Source of the DNA: Chimaeribacter arupi
GTDB taxonomy: Bacteria; Pseudomonadota; Gammaproteobacteria; Enterobacterales; Enterobacteriaceae
Reading direction: 5' to 3'
Assembly (NCBI RefSeq): GCF_002858805.1
Contig: NZ_PJZI01000003.1
Location: 124,001 to 188,000 of the forward strand
Length of the DNA stretch: 64,000 bases
Positions 38,094-47,456 of this stretch are shown here, in pieces. Under the pieces are notes generated by a model. The model saw only the letters and a list, made by a program, of their open reading frames with translations, ran no database searches and was not told the origin of the DNA. A program made the translations under genes and the position numbers. Each line of letters starts with the position of its first letter. Position 1 is the stretch's first letter.

Positions 38094-39677
38094 ATGCCCA
38101 GACTGTTGCCCGTGACGGCGGCCCTCGCCGCACTCCTTGGTTTTTCCCCTGCACAGGCCGCCACACCGGCGGATACGCTGATTGTGGCCATTTCGCTGGA
38201 TGGGGTAATCAGCCTCGACCCGGCCGAGAGTTTTGAGACGGTGAGCACCGGCAGCCTGGTGGATATCTACCAGGGGCTGGTGGCCCCGGACCGGCAGGAC
38301 CCGCGTAAACTGGTGCCGGCGCTGGCGACCGGGTGGCAGCCGGGCACCAGTGAGCACAGCCTGCGGTTTACCCTTAACCCCGACGCGCGTTTCGCCGGCG
38401 GCAACCCGGTCACGGCGGATGATGTGATCTATTCGCTGAGCCGCGTGGTAAAGCTGAACAAGACCCCGTCGTTTATCCTGAGTGAGTTTGGCTGGACGCC
38501 GGAGAACATTGGGGCGCAGTTCACCCGCTATGATGACCACCAGCTGGAGATCCGCTGGACGTCGCCGATTGGCCGCGATCTGGCCTTACGCCTGCTCTCT
38601 GCGCCGGTGGCCTCCATCGTGGACAGCAAACTGCTGGCGCAACAGACCCAGGGCAATGATTTTGGCAACGGCTGGCTGCGCACCCACTCCGCCGGCAGCG
38701 CAGCTTACCGCGTGCGCAACTACATTCCCCATGAGGCGCTGATCCTGGAAGCGAACCCGCAGGCTGCCACGGCCCCGAAACTGAAACGGGTGATCCTGAA
38801 AAACGTGGCTGACCCCGGCACCCGCCGCTTGCTGCTGGAGCAGGGCGACGCCGATGTGGCCTACGATCTGGGTGCAGACCAGTTTGCCGCGCTGGCGCAC
38901 CAGCCGGGTGTGCGGGTGGCGGGCTTCCCCTCCGGGCTTATCTATTATCTCGGTTTTAACACCCAGAACCCGCAGCAGCCGGTGCTCGGCAACCCCGCAT
39001 TCTGGCAGGCGGCGCGCTGGCTGGTGGATTATGACGGCATCGCCAACCAGTTGCTGAAAGGGCAGTTCCAGGTGCATCAGGCATTTCTGCCGCAAGGCTT
39101 CGACGGGGCGCTGGAGAGCAAACCCTTCCATCTGGATGTGGCAAAAGCGAAAGCCATTCTGGCCGGGGCGGGTATCAAGCCGGGCACCCACGTTGATTTG
39201 ACCATCGTCAACCAGCCACCGTATACCGATGTGGCGCAGGCGTTACAGGCCAGCTTTGCCCAGGCGGATATTACGCTCAACATCAAACCGGTGCCGGAGG
39301 CGGAGCTGTGGGGCAAAATGCGCAGCCGCGATTTCCAATCGATTTTCATCTATTGGGGGCCGGACTACATCGACCCGAACACCAACGCCAGCACCTTTGC
39401 CTATAACGTGCCGGGTGGGCCAAAAACCCTGGCATGGCGCGTGGGCTGGCAGATCCCGTCGCTCAGTGAGCAGACCCGCACTGCCGCAGCAGCCAGCGAT
39501 GCGACGCAGCGCCACGCGCTCTATACGCAGTTGCAGACAGAGATTCAGCAGAATTCACCGTATGTGGTGACGCTTCAGGGGCAGCGGCAGGTCGGGTTGC
39601 GCAGCGATATTGAGGGGGCCAGCCAGAACCTCGGCAACAGTATGCTGTTCTATGATGCCGTCAGCAAAAAACGCTGA
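38094..39677 (+). CDS. ABC transporter substrate-binding protein (family 5)
   Basis: A 527-residue precursor with a signal peptide (MPRLLPVTAALAALLGFSPAQA). The SBP_bac_5 fold of DppA/OppA/NikA type follows, seen in LDPAESFETVSTGSLVDIYQGL, ARFAGGNPVTADDVIYSLSRVV and AFWQAARWLVDYDGI. AGGA lies 7-8 bases before ATG 38094; the upstream 25-codon extension is discarded. No permease or ATPase gene follows; a terminator comes 38 bases later, so it is an orphan binding protein. Ligand unknown (peptide, nickel-chelate or opine are family options). Confidence 0.88.
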   Translation: MPRLLPVTAALAALLGFSPAQAATPADTLIVAISLDGVISLDPAESFETVSTGSLVDIYQGLVAPDRQDPRKLVPALATGWQPGTSEHSLRFTLNPDARFAGGNPVTADDVIYSLSRVVKLNKTPSFILSEFGWTPENIGAQFTRYDDHQLEIRWTSPIGRDLALRLLSAPVASIVDSKLLAQQTQGNDFGNGWLRTHSAGSAAYRVRNYIPHEALILEANPQAATAPKLKRVILKNVADPGTRRLLLEQGDADVAYDLGADQFAALAHQPGVRVAGFPSGLIYYLGFNTQNPQQPVLGNPAFWQAARWLVDYDGIANQLLKGQFQVHQAFLPQGFDGALESKPFHLDVAKAKAILAGAGIKPGTHVDLTIVNQPPYTDVAQALQASFAQADITLNIKPVPEAELWGKMRSRDFQSIFIYWGPDYIDPNTNASTFAYNVPGGPKTLAWRVGWQIPSLSEQTRTAAAASDATQRHALYTQLQTEIQQNSPYVVTLQGQRQVGLRSDIEGASQNLGNSMLFYDAVSKKR

Positions 39678-39714
39678 GGCCGCCTGATTGCTGCGACAGG
39701 TGTGGAACCACCGT

Positions 39715-39751
39715 AAAAGGGCGTGCGCAATGATCGCGCACGCCCTTTTTT
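39715..39751. terminator. Terminator between the binding-protein gene and a small minus-strand gene
   Basis: AAAAGGGCGTGCGC/GCGCACGCCCTTTTTT with a 7-base loop. A and T runs on the two sides let it serve both converging genes. Confidence 0.88.
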
Positions 39752-39785
39752 GCGGTTTTCCGGCAGGGCAGGCGTACAGCGCTCG

Positions 39786-39944
39786 TCAGCTTACGCTCAT
39801 CCCGATAACGGCATTGACGAAAGACGAGGTGATAAACACCCCTCCCACAATAAGAAATGTTTGGTTTTTCATCGTGGCAGCAAGGGTCAGCATCACTAAC
39901 CCTACCACCATCATTGGAATGGCAATGATCGTAAACGTGGACAT
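39786..39944 (-). CDS. Putative 52-residue two-helix membrane protein
   Basis: MSTFTIIAIPMMVVGLVMLT begins a helix to about residue 24. A short MKNQ turn and a second helix (FLIVGGVFITSSFVNAVIGM) follow, ending SVS. AGGAG lies 5 bases before the ATG, a strong site, and a shared terminator follows. The hairpin topology and good translation signals argue that it is real. The family is not recognised. Confidence 0.65.
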   Translation of the reverse strand: MSTFTIIAIPMMVVGLVMLTLAATMKNQTFLIVGGVFITSSFVNAVIGMSVS

Positions 39945-40199
39945 CCTATCTCCTGTGCAGTTATTTCCTGGTAAGTCCTCAGCAGGCTATCACCTCTTAC
40001 CGGCAGAGTGAGCGGACAGGCGCAGCGCCTGACGCCGGGGGTAAGACTCTGTCTCACTGTTTCTGTTGAGGTGGCCGGTAATACGCTAAAAAACCTTATA
40101 AAATTGACTCATTGATCTCATTTCGCGTTTCGGGTTCTTAATAAGATATCCTGGCATTTACTGCGCCTTTATACCATTTTTCATTAAAAAGGACATACG

Positions 40200-40496
40200 A
40201 TGTTAAGGACTCTCTCTTATCGGGCATTGCTGCTGGCGTGCCTGAGTTTGACGGCGTATGACGCCACAGCAAAAAAAACACAGACGTCGGACGATGAAAT
40301 AAAACAATTATTGATTGAAGCGTCTATTTCCGGCTATTCCGGCAATTGCGCCTGCCCTTATAACAGCGCCCGTAACGGCAGCCAGTGCGGCGGCCGCAGT
40401 GCCTGGAGTAAACCGGGCGGCGCGGAACCCCTCTGTTATAAAGAGGATGTCCCGGAGGAACAGGTAGAGGCATGGCGCAGGGCGCACGGCGAATAG
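40200..40496 (+). CDS. Secreted small Cys-motif protein
   Basis: A 98-residue precursor with a signal peptide (MLRTLSYRALLLACLSLTAYDATA), giving a mature protein of about 74 residues. The centre reads SGYSGNCACPYN...GSQCGGRSAWSKPGGAEPLCY, with four Cys likely paired after export. This CxCPYN-Cx-RSAxSxPGG-LCY pattern recurs in small exported proteins of many proteobacteria, as remembered, but I know no function. There is no strong ribosome site. Confidence 0.75.
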   Translation: MLRTLSYRALLLACLSLTAYDATAKKTQTSDDEIKQLLIEASISGYSGNCACPYNSARNGSQCGGRSAWSKPGGAEPLCYKEDVPEEQVEAWRRAHGE

Positions 40497-40593
40497 CCTA
40501 TTCCTCCGGCCGGGTGCGTTAAAGCAGGCTATGCTTATAGACTTCCCGGCCTGTCGCCTGGGCCGGGATATGGGTCATTACGCTGGAGGTAAT

Positions 40594-41085
40594 ATGGATA
40601 AAAAGCTGCAACAGACTGCGGAAGAATTGGGTGAAGTCCTGAAAGCACGCGGGATGAAAGTGACGTTTGCGGAATCCTGCACGGCGGGGCTGGCCGCGAT
40701 GGCGGTGGCCTCAGCAGAATCAAGCGCGGATTTTTTCAGCCGCGGCTTTATTACGTATACCAACCAGGCGAAGCAGGAAGTCCTGGGGGTGAGCCGCAGT
40801 GCGCTCGACACTTATACTGCCGTCAGTGAGCCGGTGGTCCGGGAGATGGCGCAAGGTGCGCTGCGTATCTCCGGGGAGCAGGCCGCGGTGTCCATCAGTG
40901 GCTACGCCGGGCCGGATGGCGGGCCGGACGGCACACCCGCCGGGACGGTCTGGTTTGGCTGGGCGTTCTCTGACGGGCTGACCGTTGCCGAGGTGGAAAC
41001 CTTTTCCGGTGATTGCGAGGAGGTGATTACCGCAGCGGCCCACTTTGCCCTGACGCGCCTGATCGCCCTGCTGAAAAACCGCTGA
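40594..41085 (+). CDS. CinA-family nicotinamide-nucleotide amidase-like protein
   Basis: A 163-residue single CinA C-terminal domain, as in PncC and YdeJ. The catalytic Ser is in TFAESCTAGLAA (about residue 31); SADFFSRGFITYTNQAKQEVLGV, AVSEPVVREMA and SISGYAGPDGGPDGTPAGTVWFG are the family signatures. PncC deamidates NMN to nicotinate mononucleotide. Divergence from PncC suggests the YdeJ-like paralogue, for which activity is doubtful. GGAGG lies 4 bases before ATG 40594. Confidence 0.85.
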   Translation: MDKKLQQTAEELGEVLKARGMKVTFAESCTAGLAAMAVASAESSADFFSRGFITYTNQAKQEVLGVSRSALDTYTAVSEPVVREMAQGALRISGEQAAVSISGYAGPDGGPDGTPAGTVWFGWAFSDGLTVAEVETFSGDCEEVITAAAHFALTRLIALLKNR

Positions 41086-41622
41086 TCGACACCCCATACC
41101 GGGCCCGTGTATGGCGGGCCTGGTGCCCCCGGTTTATCCTGTCGCGGTTTCCCGCGTTATCCCCTTTATGGCCTGAGGGTCGAATCACGTGCATATCAAT
41201 AAGCCGCGCTTCTGCCCGGCCACCTTGTTTGTGCGTCAGGCAACCGGCAGCCGGTGCGGCACCGGTTGAAGTTCTCAGGCCTATTCAAGCTGTTATTCCG
41301 CCCGCGGAATCATGTATGGGAAATAAAAGTAATGAGCATAATTTATTTTATTACGCGCCTTTATTTATTCAAATGAGGGGCGGGTGAGTATTTATGATGC
41401 GCCATCACAATCCGGCCTCTTTATTTTTATTTCCGGCGGTGTTTTATTTCCGCAAATAACGATGCGCGTATAATAGAGTAAGCGCCGCGTCCCCTCACGA
41501 TTCTCATCATTATCATTGAGTTATTTTGTTTTATGCCGTGATATTTAGTGTTGCCGGGCTGGCTATTCTATTTCGTGTGGATGCTACCGTTTAAAAAAAC
41601 TTACCAATCGGAGAGCACACCC
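41086..41622. other. Intergenic region with no recognised feature
   Basis: No protein gene, RNA gene or strong terminator was recognised in these 537 bases. The right half is AT-rich. Open frames here lack ribosome sites. Confidence 0.5.
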
Positions 41623-42258
41623 ATGACACGCGATCAATTTAAACACGCCGCTGCCCTGACTGATACGCTGGCCGACCGCTGGTACGAGCCTTTTATGCAG
41701 ACCTGCCACGAGTTTGTGATTGACACCCTGCCGCGCCAGGCCTGTTTTATTGCGCAGATTGGCACGGAGTCCGGCGGGTTTACCCGGATTATTGAGTCCT
41801 TTAATTACAGCGTCACCGGCCTGATTATTTTTGGCCCGCGTATGACGCCGCAGCAACGCCAGGCACTGGGGCGCAAACCCGGCGAACCGGCACTGCCGGT
41901 GGAGCGGCAACGGGCGATTGCCAACCTGGTGTACGGGGGGCGGGTCGGCAATACGCAGCCTGATGACGGCTGGACTTACCGCGGCCGCGGCCTGAAGCAG
42001 GTGACATTCAAAGGCAACTATTTGCTGTGCGGCCGGGCGCTGGGGCTGGATCTGCTGGGGAACCCGGATCTGCTGCTGCTGGACATCAATGCGGCCCGTT
42101 CTGCGGGGTGGTTCTGGCGGGAGAAAAATCTCAGCCGTTTTGCGGACATGGGGGATTTTATCGGCATGACCAAAGCCATTAACGGTGGGCTGAACGGCAT
42201 TGAAGACCGGCAGGCGCGCCTGCGGGTGGCGCAGAAAGCGCTGGGGCTGATGAAGTGA
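41623..42258 (+). CDS. GH19 phage-type endolysin/chitinase
   Basis: A 211-residue lysozyme-like glycoside hydrolase of family 19. The catalytic Glu lies in QIGTESGGFTRIIESFNYS (about residues 45-63). RQRAIANLVYGGRVGNTQPDDGWTYRGRGLKQVTF and TKAINGGLNGIEDRQAR are typical of phage endolysins of tailed phages and of some T6SS effectors. No signal peptide. GGAGAG lies 7-9 bases before ATG 41623; a GTG at 41548 would add a hydrophobic stretch but has no ribosome site. No holin, spanin or other phage gene is nearby. Confidence 0.88.
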   Translation: MTRDQFKHAAALTDTLADRWYEPFMQTCHEFVIDTLPRQACFIAQIGTESGGFTRIIESFNYSVTGLIIFGPRMTPQQRQALGRKPGEPALPVERQRAIANLVYGGRVGNTQPDDGWTYRGRGLKQVTFKGNYLLCGRALGLDLLGNPDLLLLDINAARSAGWFWREKNLSRFADMGDFIGMTKAINGGLNGIEDRQARLRVAQKALGLMK

Positions 42259-42300
42259 GCCTGAAAGGGGAGCCAGACGGCAGGCGTCTGGCTCGGCAGA

Positions 42301-42525
42301 TTATTGGCGGTAGGCCTGTTTGATCTGGGCAAGCGTGGTGCGGAAGGTGTCCGCCTGCTGCTCATCTTCGATCTGGGCGATGAATTTTTCCAGGTTCAGC
42401 ACCACTTTACCGGCATCAGCCTGGCCCAGCGCCTTCAGGATCATGGTCAGGGTCGCTTTCAGGCAGGCAATTTCAGTCGCCAGGGTTTCTACATTCGGGT
42501 CAGTGGCAAATTCGTTAAGGCTCAC
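42301..42525 (-). CDS. yecF: YecF (DUF2594)
   Basis: A 74-residue helical protein of the same length as E. coli YecF and with the same core, ACLKATLTMILKALGQADAG and the tail TLAQIKQAYRQ. The GTG start at 42525 has AGGAG 9 bases upstream; the longer frame to 42606 is not supported. Function unknown. It is divergent from uvrY, as in E. coli; sdiA, which follows yecF there, is missing. Confidence 0.88.
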   Translation of the reverse strand: MSLNEFATDPNVETLATEIACLKATLTMILKALGQADAGKVVLNLEKFIAQIEDEQQADTFRTTLAQIKQAYRQ

Positions 42526-43240
42526 AATCTCATCTCCTTGCGATGAACAACGCGTCACGGCATACCGTACCGCAACGTAAAATACAGAAGCGGGCGAGTA
42601 TACCACAGGAAGGGCGGCGTCTCTCCTCCGGCAACCGGCGATGACGCAGACGCACCGGGGGCATATGTCAGAAAAAGGATAAAATGCGCAAAAAAGTTAT
42701 AAAAAAAGGCGTGACATGAAAACAGGTATTTAAAAGATACCATTATTAATTTCATTATCAGGCCAATTATCGGGCAAAACGTGCGGTAAGCTAATTGATG
42801 GGGCCAGGATAGCGAAATAATTCGCTGAGTTTAATGTAAACATGCTGTAAAAATGATCTGACAGTGTTGGTGTTTTTTGCGTTTTTCGACTAAATTCAAA
42901 GGTTTGCTAAAATGGTAAGCCTTGATGAAAACGCTAGCAATTTTTTACAGTGTTTATTGGTCAAATAAGCGGGCATACAGTAAAATGACCCCTGCAAATA
43001 GCCGCTTCCTTTTCGCAACGAATAAAAACAAGGTTCGCTGACGGCAGTGCGCAGTTTGTCATGTTTGGATGATAGAAAAATGGATGTTGTGAAAAACAGA
43101 GCCTGACGCGTGCCGGTGTGGCGTATCCCGTGGTTTCGGGCGCTGTGCACGCTCTCTTGTGTTCATTTCTGGCGTAGACACTGACCGATGTCAGTGGACA
43201 CTAGCTGACGGCGTTACTCCCCTTTTTTGGAGAATTCTCT
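42526..43240. other. AT-rich intergenic region upstream of uvrY
   Basis: 715 bases with no recognised gene. It must hold promoters for yecF and uvrY; I could not assign them with confidence. No sdiA remnant was recognised by eye. Confidence 0.45.
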
Positions 43241-43897
43241 TTGATTAGCGTTCTTCTTGTTGATGACCACGAATTGGTGCGCGCAGGGATACGACGCATT
43301 CTTGAAGATGTGAAAGGTATCAAAGTCTCAGGTGAGGCACAGTGCGGCGAAGACGCCGTAAAATGGTGCCGCAGCAATGACGTTGATATTGTGCTTATGG
43401 ACATGAACATGCCGGGGATCGGCGGGCTGGAAGCCACGCGCAAAATTGTGCGTTTTTCACCCGATATTAAAGTCATCATGTTGACGATTTATACCGAGAA
43501 CCCGTTACCGGCCAAAGTGATGCAGGCCGGGGCGGCAGGTTACCTGAGTAAGGGGGCGGCCCCGCAGGAAGTGATTAACGCGATCCGGGTGGTGTCGGCC
43601 GGCCAGCGCTATATTGCGTCTGACATTGCCCAGCAGATGGCCCTGAGCCAGCTTGAGCCGCAGACTGAGACGCCGTTTGGCTGTCTTTCTGAGCGCGAAC
43701 TGCAAATCATGCTTATGATTACCAAGGGCCAGAAAGTCAATGAGATCTCCGAGCAGCTTAATCTCAGCCCAAAAACCGTGAACAGCTATCGTTATCGCAT
43801 GTTCAGTAAGTTAAATATCAGCGGTGACGTTGAGCTGACCCATCTGGCTATTCGTCACGGCTTATTCAACACCGAGAGCCTAACCAGCAGTGAGTGA
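43241..43897 (+). CDS. uvrY: UvrY response regulator (BarA/UvrY system)
   Basis: A 218-residue NarL/FixJ response regulator. The receiver domain has the acidic pocket LLVDDHE and the phosphoacceptor Asp54 in VLMDMNMPG; Lys104 lies in YLSKGAAP. The LuxR-type helix-turn-helix covers [43 protein letters not shown]. It is phosphorylated by BarA and drives csrB/csrC. It uses a TTG start with GGAG upstream, as E. coli UvrY is thought to do. Its 3' end overlaps uvrC. Confidence 0.97.
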   Translation: MISVLLVDDHELVRAGIRRILEDVKGIKVSGEAQCGEDAVKWCRSNDVDIVLMDMNMPGIGGLEATRKIVRFSPDIKVIMLTIYTENPLPAKVMQAGAAGYLSKGAAPQEVINAIRVVSAGQRYIASDIAQQMALSQLEPQTETPFGCLSERELQIMLMITKGQKVNEISEQLNLSPKTVNSYRYRMFSKLNISGDVELTHLAIRHGLFNTESLTSSE

Positions 43898-45722
43898 GCG
43901 TTTCGATTCCCAGGCATTTCTGAAAACTGTCACCAGCCAGCCCGGTGTGTACCGGATGTACGATACCACCGGGACGGTCATCTATGTAGGGAAAGCGAAA
44001 GACCTGAAAAAGCGTCTTTCCAGCTATTTCCGCACCCATGTCGGCAGCCGCAAAACGGAAAATCTGGTCAAGAATATTGACCAGATTGACGTCACCGTGA
44101 CCCACACGGAAACCGAGGCGCTGTTGCTGGAGCATAACTACATCAAGCTCTACCAGCCGCGTTATAACGTGTTGCTGCGTGATGATAAATCCTACCCGCT
44201 GATTTTCCTGAGTGCCGATGATCACCCGCGCATCGCCATTCACCGCGGGGCCAAGCACGCGAAAGGCGAGTATTTCGGGCCGTTCCCCAACTCCTATGCC
44301 GTGCGTGAGACGCTGGCGCTGTTGCAGAAACTGTTCCCGATCCGGCAGTGCGAAAACAGCGTCTACCGCAACCGTTCGCGCCCCTGCCTCCAGTACCAGA
44401 TTGGCCGTTGCCTCGGCCCCTGTGTGAAAGGGCTGGTGAGCGAAGAGGAGTACCGGCAACAGGTGGAGTATGTGCGGCTGTTTCTGGCCGGCAAAGACCA
44501 GCAGGTGCTGACCCAGCTGATTGAGCGCATGGAGCAGGCCAGTAAATCACTGAACTTTGAGGAAGCCGGGCGTATCCGCGACCAGATCCAGGCAGTGCGC
44601 CGGGTCACGGAGCGGCAGTTTGTCTCCGGTGACGGTGACGACCTGGATGTGATCGGCGTCTCCTATGATGCCGGGCTGGCCTGTATGCATGTGCTGTTTC
44701 TCCGGCAGGGGAAAGTGCTGGGCAGCCGCAGCTACTTCCCGAAAGTGCCGGGCGGCACGGAGCTTGCCGAAGTGGTGCAGACCTTTATCGGCCAGTTTTA
44801 TTTGCAGGGCAGTGAAGGCCGGACCCTGCCGGGTGAAATTCTGCTGGATTTCGCCCTGCCGGAGAAAGAGCTGCTGGCGGAATCCCTGAGCGAGATGTCC
44901 GGCCGCAAAATTGCGATCCAGACCAAGCCGCGCGGTGACCGGGCGCGTTACCTCAAACTGGCGCGTACCAATGCGGCCACCGCGCTGGCCACCAAGCTTT
45001 CTCAGCAGTCCACGATTCACCAGCGGCTAAGTGAGCTGGCGAAAGTGTTGAACCTGCCTGAGATTAACCGCATGGAGTGTTTCGACATCAGCCATACGAT
45101 GGGCGAGCAAACCGTCGCCTCTTGCGTGGTGTTTGACGGCAACGGGCCGGTCCGCGCCGAGTACCGCCGTTACAACATTACCGGCATTACGCCGGGCGAT
45201 GACTATGCGGCAATGGCACAGGTGCTGAAACGCCGTTACGGTAAAGCGCTGGAAGAGAATAAAATCCCGGACGTGATCTTTATCGACGGCGGCAAAGGGC
45301 AGCTGGGCATGGCGATGGATGTGTTTGCGGAACTCAATGTGACCTGGGACAAAACACGGCCGAAGCTGATTGGCATTGCCAAAGGCACCGACCGCAAGGC
45401 GGGGCTGGAGACGCTGTTCTTTAAACCGGAAGGAGAGGGGATGGCCCTGCCGCCCGACTCACCGGCGTTGCACGTTATCCAGCATATCCGGGACGATTCC
45501 CATAACCATGCGATTACCGGCCACCGGAAAAAACGGGCGAAAGTACGCAATACCAGTGCGCTGGAAACGATTGAGGGCGTTGGCCCGAAACGCCGGCAGG
45601 TATTGCTGAAATATATGGGCGGGCTGCAACCCCTGCTCAACGCCAGCATCGAGGAAATTGCAAAAGTGCCGGGTATTTCACATGCATTGGCAGAAAAAAT
45701 CTACAATGCGTTGAAACACTAG
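43890..45722 (+). CDS. uvrC: UvrC excinuclease ABC subunit C
   Basis: A 610-residue nuclease. Domains in order: GIY-YIG ([18 protein letters not shown], about 15-95), the Cys-rich linker (RQCENS...CLGPC), a UVR motif (about 205-240), the UvrC RNase H endonuclease domain (with [10 protein letters not shown] and [12 protein letters not shown]), and C-terminal HhH repeats ([16 protein letters not shown] and [13 protein letters not shown]). It cuts both sides of DNA lesions. GTG start inside uvrY (8-base overlap). Confidence 0.98.
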   Translation: MSERFDSQAFLKTVTSQPGVYRMYDTTGTVIYVGKAKDLKKRLSSYFRTHVGSRKTENLVKNIDQIDVTVTHTETEALLLEHNYIKLYQPRYNVLLRDDKSYPLIFLSADDHPRIAIHRGAKHAKGEYFGPFPNSYAVRETLALLQKLFPIRQCENSVYRNRSRPCLQYQIGRCLGPCVKGLVSEEEYRQQVEYVRLFLAGKDQQVLTQLIERMEQASKSLNFEEAGRIRDQIQAVRRVTERQFVSGDGDDLDVIGVSYDAGLACMHVLFLRQGKVLGSRSYFPKVPGGTELAEVVQTFIGQFYLQGSEGRTLPGEILLDFALPEKELLAESLSEMSGRKIAIQTKPRGDRARYLKLARTNAATALATKLSQQSTIHQRLSELAKVLNLPEINRMECFDISHTMGEQTVASCVVFDGNGPVRAEYRRYNITGITPGDDYAAMAQVLKRRYGKALEENKIPDVIFIDGGKGQLGMAMDVFAELNVTWDKTRPKLIGIAKGTDRKAGLETLFFKPEGEGMALPPDSPALHVIQHIRDDSHNHAITGHRKKRAKVRNTSALETIEGVGPKRRQVLLKYMGGLQPLLNASIEEIAKVPGISHALAEKIYNALKH

Positions 45723-45779
45723 GGGCAATGTAGCAACATACTCACAATAATCCCTTTTGCCAGACAGTTACTGAGCGCT

Positions 45780-46328
45780 ATGCAATTTAATATACCGACT
45801 TGCCTCACGTTGTTTCGCGTGGTTTTGATTCCCTTTTTCGTGCTGGCGTTCTACCTCCCGTTTGTCTGGGCGCCTATGGCCTGTGCCCTGATCTTCGTGG
45901 TGGCAGCCATCACAGACTGGTTTGATGGCTTCCTGGCCCGTCGCTGGAAGCAGACGACCCGTTTTGGCGCTTTCCTTGACCCGGTCGCAGACAAGGTCAT
46001 GGTGGCGATTGCGCTGGTGCTGGTGGCGGAATATTTCCATGCCTGGTGGATAACCCTGCCGGCCGCCACCATGATTGCGCGTGAAATTATTATCTCGGCC
46101 CTGCGGGAGTGGATGGCGGAAGTCGGGAAACGCAGCAGCGTGGCCGTTTCGTGGGTCGGCAAGGTGAAAACCACCGCGCAGATGCTCTCTCTGGTGGCGC
46201 TGCTGTGGCGGCCCGATCCGACCCTGGAGTTTGTGGGGATCATTGCGCTGTACATCGCGGCGGTGCTGACTTTCTGGTCAATGTTCCAATATTTGCATGC
46301 GGCCCGGAAAGATTTGCTTGAACCGTGA
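45780..46328 (+). CDS. pgsA: PgsA phosphatidylglycerophosphate synthase
   Basis: A 182-residue inner-membrane enzyme with about five helices. The CDP-alcohol phosphotransferase motif DG-x2-AR-x8-G-x3-D-x3-D is seen in [12 protein letters not shown]...[11 protein letters not shown]. It makes PGP from CDP-diacylglycerol and glycerol-3-phosphate, the first step to phosphatidylglycerol and cardiolipin. Same order as E. coli: uvrY-uvrC-pgsA-tRNAs. Confidence 0.97.
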   Translation: MQFNIPTCLTLFRVVLIPFFVLAFYLPFVWAPMACALIFVVAAITDWFDGFLARRWKQTTRFGAFLDPVADKVMVAIALVLVAEYFHAWWITLPAATMIAREIIISALREWMAEVGKRSSVAVSWVGKVKTTAQMLSLVALLWRPDPTLEFVGIIALYIAAVLTFWSMFQYLHAARKDLLEP

Positions 46329-46469
46329 TCGATGTGACTTAAAAAACGCCAAACGAACATTTTGCGCTGATAATTCTGTTGACTCATCGGCACAGGTAAG
46401 TAGAATGCATCGCATCAGACGGCAGCGCAGCTTGCTGAAAGATAAGAAAATCAGGAACTTCTGATTATT

Positions 46470-46545
<76 letters not shown>

Positions 46546-46609
46546 AATTTAAGTAAACTGGTAAGCGAAGCATTACGAGTTTAGCCATACAACATGGCAA
46601 ATCAGTTAC

Positions 46610-46683
46610 GGCGCGTTAACAAAGCGGTTATGTAGCGGATTGCAAATCCGCCTAGTCCGGTTCGACTCCGGAACGCGCCTCCA
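46610..46683 (+). tRNA. cysT: tRNA-Cys(GCA)
   Basis: A 74-base cloverleaf: GGCGCGT acceptor, anticodon loop ATTGCAAAT with GCA, T-arm GTTCGACTC, encoded CCA. Confidence 0.97.
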
Positions 46684-46694
46684 CTTTTCCCGAT

Positions 46695-46780
46695 GCCCGG
46701 GTGGTGAAATCGGTAGACACAAGGGATTTAAAATCCCTCGGCTTATGGCTGTGCGGGTTCAAGTCCCGCCCCGGGTACCA
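46695..46780 (+). tRNA. leuZ: tRNA-Leu(UAA)
   Basis: An 86-base class II tRNA: acceptor GCCCGGG, anticodon stem GGGAT/ATCCC with TAA, a long variable arm, GTTCAAGTC T-loop and encoded CCA. It ends the cluster. Confidence 0.97.
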
Positions 46781-46824
46781 CGGAAAGTAAAAGAATAACA
46801 AAGCAATAAGCAGTAATGTCGTAG

Positions 46825-46850
46825 ACCGCCGAGAGGCGGTTTTTTTGTTT
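46825..46850 (+). terminator. Terminator of the tRNA cluster
   Basis: ACCGCC/GGCGGT stem with a GAGA loop and seven T residues plus further T-rich sequence. Confidence 0.9.
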
Positions 46851-46935
46851 TTGTCACCCATTCCCCCCAAAATCCATAGCCACCGCCGCCGGTTTTTTAT
46901 ACGCTCATCTCTCCCTTCTTTTTTGAGGACAGACC

Positions 46936-47445
46936 ATGCCAGAGCGTACCCAGCCCCCGGTTACCATCAGCCGTTTTCAGCCGTCAGAACGTGATCAGGT
47001 GATCAACGTTATTTTACCCATTCAGAATCAGGAGTTCGGCATTGCCATCACGGCAGCGCAACAGCCGGATCTCAGCGATATCCCGGGGTTTTATCAGTGC
47101 GATAACGGGGAGTTCTGGGTGGCACGCTGTGGGGATGAGATTATTGGTACGCTGGGGCTGAAAGATATCGGTAACCGGCAGGCGGCGCTGCGTAAAATGT
47201 TCGTTACCGCCGCCTACCGCGGCCGGGCGTGGTCAGTGGCACCCCAGTTATTGGCCGCTTTGTTCCGCCACGCCGGGGAGGTGGGCATCCGGGATATTTA
47301 CCTGGGCACCACCGACAAATTCCTGGCCGCCCATCGCTTTTATGAAAAGCAGGGGTTCAGTGAAGTGGCGGCCGACACCTTGCCTGCAACGTTCCCGCGT
47401 ATGGCAGTAGACAGCAAATTTTACTGCTGGTCCGCCCCGGCATAG
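46936..47445 (+). CDS. GNAT-family acetyltransferase
   Basis: A 169-residue single GNAT domain. Core strands are GEFWVARCGDEIIGTLGLKDI, the acetyl-CoA segment RKMFVTAAYRGRAWSVAPQLL (a loose Q/RxxGxG/A), and the last helix with FLAAHRFYEKQGFSEV. Substrate unknown; some relatives acetylate small molecules or protein N termini. GAGGA lies 6 bases before the ATG. It directly follows the tRNA terminator. Confidence 0.85.
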   Translation: MPERTQPPVTISRFQPSERDQVINVILPIQNQEFGIAITAAQQPDLSDIPGFYQCDNGEFWVARCGDEIIGTLGLKDIGNRQAALRKMFVTAAYRGRAWSVAPQLLAALFRHAGEVGIRDIYLGTTDKFLAAHRFYEKQGFSEVAADTLPATFPRMAVDSKFYCWSAPA

Positions 47446-47456
47446 GGGAGTGCGGC

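Noticed and set aside
38586-39191. 201-residue minus-strand frame
   Set aside because: Antisense to the binding-protein gene; no family match.
39688-40011. 107-residue plus-strand frame
   Set aside because: It crosses a terminator and lies opposite a small gene with a strong ribosome site at 39944.
41548-41622. GTG-initiated hydrophobic extension of the endolysin, a possible signal-arrest-release segment
   Set aside because: No Shine-Dalgarno before the GTG, while ATG 41623 has GGAGAG at good spacing.
46652-46870. 72-residue minus-strand frame across tRNA-Cys/tRNA-Leu
   Set aside because: The translation is the familiar artefact of antisense tRNA genes; both tRNAs fold well.
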